Part shown: positions 58,751-64,000 of the stretch, in pieces
Layout: every line of letters begins with the position of its first letter
How positions within the stretch are numbered: position 1 is the stretch's first letter
Origin: CADEEN01 sp963706685
Lineage (GTDB): Bacteria; Pseudomonadota; Gammaproteobacteria; Burkholderiales; Burkholderiaceae_C
Reading direction: 5' to 3'
Assembly: GCA_963706685.1 (NCBI GenBank)
Contig: CAVPMY010000006.1
Span: 1-64,000, forward strand
DNA: 64,000 bases
Notes under the pieces: generated by a model
Seen by the model: only the letters and a program-made list of their open reading frames with translations
The model's database searches: none
What the model was told of the DNA's origin: nothing
Made by a program: the position numbers and the translations under genes

Positions 58751-61444
58751 TCAGCGCAAGGGCAGGTGGATCGCCACCGTGCGGTCGTCCGGCTGCTGTT
58801 TGCCGTGCACGAAGCCGAGCTCGTGTGCCAGCTCCAGCATGCGCTTGTTCTCTCGCAGCACCGTGGCCACGAGGCGCTGCGTGCCGCGAGCACGCAGGCA
58901 GTTGATGAGCTTGGTCATCAGGCGCTGGCCCAGCCCGCTGCCCTTGAGGTCCGACCGGACGACGATGCCGAACTCGGCATCGTGGTTGTCGGGGTCGCAG
59001 ATGGCGCGCACGACGCCGAGCGTCTCTTCGCTGGCGCCGCCGTCGACGGGCTCGATCGGCGCGGTGGCAATGAAGGCCATCTCGCGCTCGTAGTCGATCT
59101 GCGTCAGCCGCGCCAGCTCGCTGCGCTCGATGCTGCGCCGGCTGTAGAAGACGCGCATGCGGATGTCGATCGGATCCAGGCGTGACAGGAACTCGAGGTG
59201 CTGTGCTTCGTCTTCCGGCCGGATCGGGCGCAACGTCAGCTTGCGGCCTTGCCAGTCGACGGTTTCCACCAGCTCGGACGGGTAGGGGCGGATCGCGAAG
59301 TGCGCTGCGCCGCCGGGCGCTGCGGCGTTGACGCGCACGCGGGCGTCGAGCGCGATCACGCCGCTGCCGTCGGCGAGCAGCGGGTTGATGTCGAGCTCGC
59401 TGATGCGCGGCTCGTCGGCCAGCAGTTGCGACAGCGCCATCAGCACCGCAGCCACGGCGTCGGTGTCGGCCGCGGGCACGTCGCGCCAGCCCGCCAACAG
59501 ACGTGCGACGCGTGTGCGCGCGATCAGCGCCTGGGCCAGCGGGGCGTTGAGCGGCGGCAGCGCCACTGCGCGGTCGGCCACCACCTCGACCGACGTGCCG
59601 CCCTGGCCGAACAACAGCACCGGGCCGAACAGCGCGTCGATGCTGGCGCCGACGATCAGCTCGAGGGCCTGCGGCCGCCGCACCATGGCCTGCACGGTGA
59701 AGCCTTCGATGGTGGCATCGGGTTGCAGCCGGGCGACGCGCTTCTTCATCGCGGCGACGGCTTCGCGCAGCGACGCGGCGTCTTCGAGGTCGAGCGCGAC
59801 GCCGCCGACATCGCTCTTGTGCGTGATCTGCGGCGACAGGATCTTCAGCGCCACCGGGTAGCCGATGGCCTGCGCCGCGAGCAGCGCCGCAGCGGCCTGC
59901 GGCGCCGTGACGCGCGTCGGCACCACCGGCACGCCGCACGCAGCCAGCAAGTCCTTGGCTTCGGGCTCGGTGAGCCACTCGCGGCCCGCGGCCAGCACCT
60001 TGTCGACCAATGCGCGCACGCGCTCGATGTCGAGCGCGGCCGCGGCAGCGCGCGCCGGCGGGGCCTGCATCAATTGCGCCTGGTTGCGCCGGTAGGTGAT
60101 GAGCAGCGAGAACGCGCGCACCGCCTGCTCGGGTGTGTCGTAGGTGGCGATGCCGGCGCCGTGAAAGGCCTGGCGCGCGGCCAGCACCGCAGGGTCGCCG
60201 AGCCAGCAACTCAGCAGGCGCCCCGGCGCCTCGCGCGCCAGCGGCAGCAAGGCCTCGGCGATGTCGGCGCTGGGCACGATGGCGGTGGGCGCCTGGATGA
60301 AGAGCACGCTGCCGGCGGCAGGGTCGGCGAGCAGCGTGCGCAGCGTGCGCACATAGCGATCGGCCGGCGCATCGCCGATGATGTCGACCGGATTGCCATG
60401 GCTCCAGTTGGCGGGCAGCGTGGTGTCGAGTGCGCTGCGCGATGCGGGCGACAGCGGCGCCAGCGCCACGCCGGCCAGCGCCGCGGCGTCGGCGGCCATG
60501 ACCCCCGCGCCGCCGCCGTTGGTGAGGATGGTCAGGCGTTCGAGTGCGGCCAGGTCGGTGCCGGGCGTCGGCGGCCGCACATGCGACAGCGTCTCGGCAG
60601 CGACGAACAGATCGTCGAGCGTGTCGACGCGCAGCATGCCGGCGCGCCGGATCGCGGCGTCGTAGACCAGGTCCGAGCCCGCCAGCGCGCCGGTATGCGA
60701 TGACGCCGCGGCCTGGCCTTGCGGCGAGCGGCCGGCCTTGACCACCAGCACCGGCTTGTTGCGCGCCGCTGCGCGCGCGGCCGACATGAATTTGCGCGGC
60801 TGCTCGATCGACTCGATGTAGAGCAGGATCGAGCGTGTGCGCGCATCGCTGGCCAGCCAGTCGAGCATGTCGCCGAAGTCGACGTCGGCATGCTCGCCGA
60901 GCGAGACGAACTGCGAGAAGCCGATGTCGCGGCCGCGTGCCCAGTCGAGCATCGCCGTCACCAGCGCGCCCGATTGAGAGACGAAGGCCAGGCCGCCTGC
61001 GCCCACATTGGCATGGGCGAAGCTGGCATTGAGCTTGGCATGCGGCGAGAGCAGGCCGAGGTTGTTGGGGCCGAGGATGCGCAGCAGGTGCGGTCGCGCC
61101 GCGTCGAGCATGGCCTGCTTCTGCGTCGCGTCGAGCCCGGCGGTGAGCACGATGGCCGCACGCGTGCCGCGCTCACCGAGCGCGGCGATGAGCGCCGGCA
61201 CGGTGGCCGGCGGCGTGGCGATCACGGCCAGTTCAGGCGTTGCCGGCAGGCTGGCCACATCGGGGTAGCAGACCTGCCCGTCGAGTTCCTTGTGTTTCGG
61301 GTTCACCGCCCAGCGCGGGCCGGCAAAGCCGCCTTCACGCAGGTTGCGCCACACCGTGGCACCGACGCTGCCGGGTCGCGCGCTGGCGCCGATCAGTGCC
61401 ACTGACGCGGGGTCGAACAGGGAATCGAGATGACGGATGCTCAT
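58751..61444 (-). CDS. Pat-type protein acetyltransferase: ADP-forming acyl-CoA synthetase-like region fused to GNAT
   Basis: 897 residues, intact. CoA-binding domain ~8-100 (VALIGASARPGSVGATVWRN), flavodoxin-like ligase domains to ~460 with SSHTGALAGSD (His ~250), ATP-grasp ~480-690 (IGYPVALKILSPQITHKSDV), and a C-terminal GNAT domain ~735-890 (FGIVVRSDLKGSGLGQRLM, the acetyl-CoA loop). Pat/PatZ enzymes acetylate lysines of acyl-CoA synthetases. Pat is reported to lack the ligase histidine, yet here a histidine is present in the equivalent motif, so some ligase activity is possible. Confidence 0.85.
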   Translation of the reverse strand: MSIRHLDSLFDPASVALIGASARPGSVGATVWRNLREGGFAGPRWAVNPKHKELDGQVCYPDVASLPATPELAVIATPPATVPALIAALGERGTRAAIVLTAGLDATQKQAMLDAARPHLLRILGPNNLGLLSPHAKLNASFAHANVGAGGLAFVSQSGALVTAMLDWARGRDIGFSQFVSLGEHADVDFGDMLDWLASDARTRSILLYIESIEQPRKFMSAARAAARNKPVLVVKAGRSPQGQAAASSHTGALAGSDLVYDAAIRRAGMLRVDTLDDLFVAAETLSHVRPPTPGTDLAALERLTILTNGGGAGVMAADAAALAGVALAPLSPASRSALDTTLPANWSHGNPVDIIGDAPADRYVRTLRTLLADPAAGSVLFIQAPTAIVPSADIAEALLPLAREAPGRLLSCWLGDPAVLAARQAFHGAGIATYDTPEQAVRAFSLLITYRRNQAQLMQAPPARAAAAALDIERVRALVDKVLAAGREWLTEPEAKDLLAACGVPVVPTRVTAPQAAAALLAAQAIGYPVALKILSPQITHKSDVGGVALDLEDAASLREAVAAMKKRVARLQPDATIEGFTVQAMVRRPQALELIVGASIDALFGPVLLFGQGGTSVEVVADRAVALPPLNAPLAQALIARTRVARLLAGWRDVPAADTDAVAAVLMALSQLLADEPRISELDINPLLADGSGVIALDARVRVNAAAPGGAAHFAIRPYPSELVETVDWQGRKLTLRPIRPEDEAQHLEFLSRLDPIDIRMRVFYSRRSIERSELARLTQIDYEREMAFIATAPIEPVDGGASEETLGVVRAICDPDNHDAEFGIVVRSDLKGSGLGQRLMTKLINCLRARGTQRLVATVLRENKRMLELAHELGFVHGKQQPDDRTVAIHLPLR

Positions 61445-61562
61445 GGTTGGCGATTGTGTCGAGCGTAGTTCATCGAATCCGGCATGGGTGACCCGGCGTC
61501 AAGCAGGGGCTTTGTGGCAGCCGCTGTCAACGCCGCCCTCGTAGTTGCCGGCGCGCCCGGCG

Positions 61563-61943
61563 TTACATTGCCGAGCGTGGTGTGTGCTTCTCGAAGCGCG
61601 TCTGGCAGGCCACGCAGCGCGATGCCCAAGGCTGCGCGGCCAGGCGTGCCGGCGCGATCGGTTGGCTGCAATCCTGGCACAGCCCAAAATGGCCGCTGTC
61701 CAGGCGCTGCAGCGCGGCTTCCACCTGCGCCAGTTCCGTCAGGTCGCGGCTCAGCTCGGCGTCGTCGACACCGGCCTGGGTCACCAGGTCGGCCTGATCC
61801 TTGCGATCGAGCACGACGTGCGGGTCGCCGACGTCATCGGCGAGTTTGGCGCGGTCTCGACGTAGATCCTGGCGCAAGGATTGCACGCGCTCGTTCAAAC
61901 TCTGGCGCAGCGACGCGAGATCGAGGGATGACTGCTTGGACAT
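61563..61943 (-). CDS. TraR/DksA-type zinc-finger protein
   Basis: 126 residues. A coiled-coil N-terminal half (LRQSLNERVQSLRQDLRRDR) then the C-terminal zinc finger GLCQDCSQPIAPARL ... SRCVACQ, with four cysteines in C-x2-C-x17-C-x2-C spacing. It may bind the RNA polymerase secondary channel; shorter than DksA (~150) and lacks clear DxxDxA tip acidic residues, so it is a DksA paralogue rather than DksA. Confidence 0.85.
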   Translation of the reverse strand: MSKQSSLDLASLRQSLNERVQSLRQDLRRDRAKLADDVGDPHVVLDRKDQADLVTQAGVDDAELSRDLTELAQVEAALQRLDSGHFGLCQDCSQPIAPARLAAQPWASRCVACQTRFEKHTPRSAM

Positions 61944-62093
61944 GAAATCATTGTCTGGTTCGCGCCAGCGCAGGCGATTGACCTGGCGCAAGTCCGAGGC
62001 AGCGGCAAAGGGGCCTGTTGACCCCTGTTCAATGTCGATGATCATGCCGCTTGGCGAGTCTGGGTGTTGCCCGACTGCAAGAATTTTGAAAGC

Positions 62094-62894
62094 ATGCCGA
62101 TGAACAACCTGGCTCGACGTGCAGCGCTCAACCATGCCGCGCTGGCTGCTGCGTGCTCCATGGCGCTGTCGTCGGCTGCCGGCGCCAGCCCGGTCGTCGA
62201 CAACCTGCGCGCCTTCGTCGGGTATTACGAAGGCAGCAAGGCCATCGCCCTGATTCCCGCAACTGCCAAGGCACGGATCGAACTCAAGCGGTCCGACGAG
62301 TTCATCGTCTACACGATGCAGACCACGGTCACCTGGACCCTGATCGAACGGAAGTTCCGGGATTGCAGCGTCATCCGCATCGACGGCCAGAGGCTGCTGC
62401 CGCTGGAGTTCGTGCATGCCGACGAGTCCGATCCGACACATGACGTGCACACGCGCTTCGACTGGCAGCAGAACAAGGCGACCACGGTGCTGGGTAATTC
62501 GGCGCAGGCGAAGGTCGCGCAGATCGCCTGGCCGGTTTGGGATCCGATGTCGTTCCAGGTGGCGTTGATGGCACTGGCGCAGCAGCGCGCGGCGGGTGAG
62601 AGTGAAAAACAGCGCGTTGTCGAACGCGGCGTCGCCAAGGAGTACCGGGTCAGCTTCGTCGGTGCCGTGCCCGTCGAGGCGCCGGGACGCAGCGTGCAGG
62701 CCTACGAAATCATCAGCCGCAAGGCCAAAGGCCAGGTGGCGTTGTACCTGCTGCCCGAACAATCGTGGCAGCCCGTCAGGATCACGGTCGACGACGTGAC
62801 GATCGATCGCATCGGCGGCGCTGCCGAGAGCAAACCATCGGCGAACCTGGTGGCCGGGCAGGTGCCGCAATGCCGTCCGGGCCCTGCGCAGTGA
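62094..62894 (+). CDS. DUF3108-like exported protein
   Basis: 266 residues. Signal peptide ~1-31 (RRAALNHAALAAACSMALSS). The mature part is a beta-rich domain with FVGYYEGSKAIALIPATAKA, TWTLIERKFRDCSVIRIDG, RFDWQQNKATTVLGNSAQ, WDPMSFQVALMALAQQR and YLLPEQSWQPVRITVDDVTI, as in DUF3108 periplasmic proteins of Burkholderiales. Function unknown. The start is the ATG at 62094; another ATG follows two codons later. Confidence 0.7.
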   Translation: MPMNNLARRAALNHAALAAACSMALSSAAGASPVVDNLRAFVGYYEGSKAIALIPATAKARIELKRSDEFIVYTMQTTVTWTLIERKFRDCSVIRIDGQRLLPLEFVHADESDPTHDVHTRFDWQQNKATTVLGNSAQAKVAQIAWPVWDPMSFQVALMALAQQRAAGESEKQRVVERGVAKEYRVSFVGAVPVEAPGRSVQAYEIISRKAKGQVALYLLPEQSWQPVRITVDDVTIDRIGGAAESKPSANLVAGQVPQCRPGPAQ

Positions 62895-62954
62895 AGTGGA
62901 TGGCTGGACTCGAAATGTCGCTCCGACGCCTGCGCACCGCGCGTCGCCGCCGAC

Positions 62955-63063
62955 ATGGCGCACAATCATCTGCCGGTCATCGCGGGCAATATCGTCGGCG
63001 GCAGCATGCCGATGGCGCTGGTGTTGCTGGGCGATCTGCCTGCGCGGGCGCGGCAAGTCTTGA
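62955..63063 (+). pseudogene. C-terminal remnant of a formate/nitrite (FNT) transporter
   Basis: NHLPVIAGNIVGGSMPMALV matches the last membrane segment of FNT channels (NxxPVTxGNxxGG). After a one-base change the frame reads WAICLRGRGKS and stops, like FNT tails. The rest of the gene is missing. Confidence 0.6.
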
Positions 63064-63096
63064 TCCCGAGCAAGGAATGCGAGAGAGTGTGTGCCC

Positions 63097-63426
63097 ATGA
63101 ACGCTACCAAACGCCGCCCACCACCGTTGCGCCCCCGTGGTGCAGCCAAGGTGATTGCCGAGTCGCTGGCAAGCACCGACGCCGACGCGATCATCGAACA
63201 CCCTGACGGCTACTACTGGCTCGGCCCCGACAGCGACGCCGAGTTCGGCCCGTTCGAATCGCGGCAGGCCGCGCTGGCCGACCGCGACCGCTACAGCGAA
63301 GAAGCACCCGGCGAAGACGAGTCGGTACAGGACGTCGAGCGCGAGATCGGTATCGCCGACTGGATCGACGCCGAGACGGGTGAGCCCGCCGAGGGCCAGT
63401 CGCCGCCGCACCTCGAGGAGCCGTGA
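63097..63426 (+). CDS. Small acidic hypothetical protein
   Basis: 109 residues. A GAGAGA ribosome site precedes the ATG. It holds a GYYF-like surface motif (EHPDGYYWLGPDSDAEFGPF, ~36-55) seen in small unnamed proteobacterial proteins, then an acidic helix-rich tail. No membrane segment. Its stop overlaps the GTG of the phospholipase gene, so the two are co-translated. Confidence 0.65.
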   Translation: MNATKRRPPPLRPRGAAKVIAESLASTDADAIIEHPDGYYWLGPDSDAEFGPFESRQAALADRDRYSEEAPGEDESVQDVEREIGIADWIDAETGEPAEGQSPPHLEEP

Positions 63427-64000
63427 GCCTCGGTCAGCGCGAGACGCGCGGCGGATCGTTCCGCATCCTCGCGCTGTCCGGTGGCGGCTACCTCGGTCTG
63501 TATTCGGCGGCAGTGCTGGCGGCGCTCGAAGAGCAGATCGGCGAGCCGATCGGGCGCCGATTCGATCTGATCGCCGGCACCTCGGTGGGCGCCATCACCG
63601 CGGCCGTGGTGGCCTTCGAGTTGCCGTTGTCGCAGTTGGTGCGCTTCTTCGTCGAGCAGGGCACGCGCGTGTTTTCGCCGCGCGCCAAGCCCAGCGGTAC
63701 GGTCGGCCGCTTGTTCGACCTGAGCCGTTCGGTACTCGGCCCGAAGTACGACAACGACACGCTGCGCAAGGCCTTGCACGAGAGGCTGGGCGCGGCGACG
63801 TTCGCGCAAGCCTTGCATCCGCTGCTGCTGCCTGCCGTCAACATCACGCGCAGCCTGACCAAGGTCTTCAAGACGCCGCATGCCCAGGCCTCGCGCGGTG
63901 ACGAGAACGTGCGTGTGGCCGATGCCGTGCTTGCCGCCAGCGCGGCGCCGGCGTACTTTCCATCGGTGGCCATCGACGGTGCGTTGTACGCCGATGGCGG
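63423..64000 (+). CDS. Patatin-like phospholipase (partial, cut by the window end)
   Basis: First ~192 residues. Patatin core: oxyanion loop LALSGGGYLGLYSA (~17-30), nucleophile elbow GTSVG (~57-61, Ser59) and the start of the Asp-Gly-Gly dyad at the very end (LYADGG), so the Ser-Asp catalytic pair is present. GTG start overlapping the previous stop. Such enzymes cleave membrane phospholipids. The short form with FRILALSGGGY near the N-terminus is similar to CapV effectors of CBASS immunity, but the downstream genes needed to decide lie outside the window. Confidence 0.85.
   Translation, partial: MSLGQRETRGGSFRILALSGGGYLGLYSAAVLAALEEQIGEPIGRRFDLIAGTSVGAITAAVVAFELPLSQLVRFFVEQGTRVFSPRAKPSGTVGRLFDLSRSVLGPKYDNDTLRKALHERLGAATFAQALHPLLLPAVNITRSLTKVFKTPHAQASRGDENVRVADAVLAASAAPAYFPSVAIDGALYADG

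Overview
The window is high-GC DNA with dense, mostly operonic genes. IclR, GntR and AraC-type regulators, tripartite (TTT and TRAP) importers and FAD dehydrogenases dominate. This and the protein relationships suggest a betaproteobacterium of the Burkholderiales; that placement is an inference from gene content, since no rRNA marker is present. Many genes are split by single-base frame slips while the conserved protein continues in the next frame. I read most of these as consensus errors in the assembly, and annotate such genes as one locus with the slips noted.

Layout. (1) 1-7.1 kb, phosphonate module: GntR regulator end, phosphonoacetate hydrolase phnA, a class III PLP enzyme (PbfA candidate), phosphonoacetaldehyde dehydrogenase phnY, and a FAD/GcvT-type amine dehydrogenase. 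(2) 7.4-15.0 kb, sulfoacetate module: IclR regulator with a long palindromic operator, TctCBA importer, CoA-acylating aldehyde dehydrogenase (sauS), acyl-CoA ligase (sauT), TauE exporter. (3) 15.0-22.8 kb, isethionate-type module: class V aminotransferase, TRAP importer and GMC dehydrogenase (iseJ candidate) on the minus strand, divergent from an IclR regulator and a second TauE. (4) 22.8-33.6 kb, taurine-type module: class III aminotransferase, second FAD/GcvT enzyme, TauR-like MocR regulator, second TRAP importer, TauX-like and TauY-like taurine dehydrogenase subunits. (5) 33.6-44.8 kb, common trunk: CobT/CobS-like pair and third IclR regulator divergent from xsc-pta-soeABC.

Together modules 2-5 form a near-complete route. 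Sulfoacetate, isethionate and taurine would each be imported by a dedicated system and converted to sulfoacetaldehyde. Xsc cleaves it to acetyl phosphate and sulfite, Pta makes acetyl-CoA, and sulfite is exported by TauE or oxidised to sulfate by the molybdoenzyme SoeABC.

(6) 44.9-55 kb is accessory and scarred: truncated LivG, group II intron maturase end, IS630-type remnant, a purU / GbdR-like regulator / third FAD-GcvT enzyme block, then remnants of cupin, LacI and ParB genes and the 3' half of a tRNA-Asp, probably the distal end of an integrated element. (7) 55-64 kb looks like ordinary chromosome: MarC, a YcbB-type L,D-transpeptidase with a DUF882 partner, a Pat-type acetyltransferase, a DksA-like protein, DUF3108, and the start of a patatin-like phospholipase cut by the window end.
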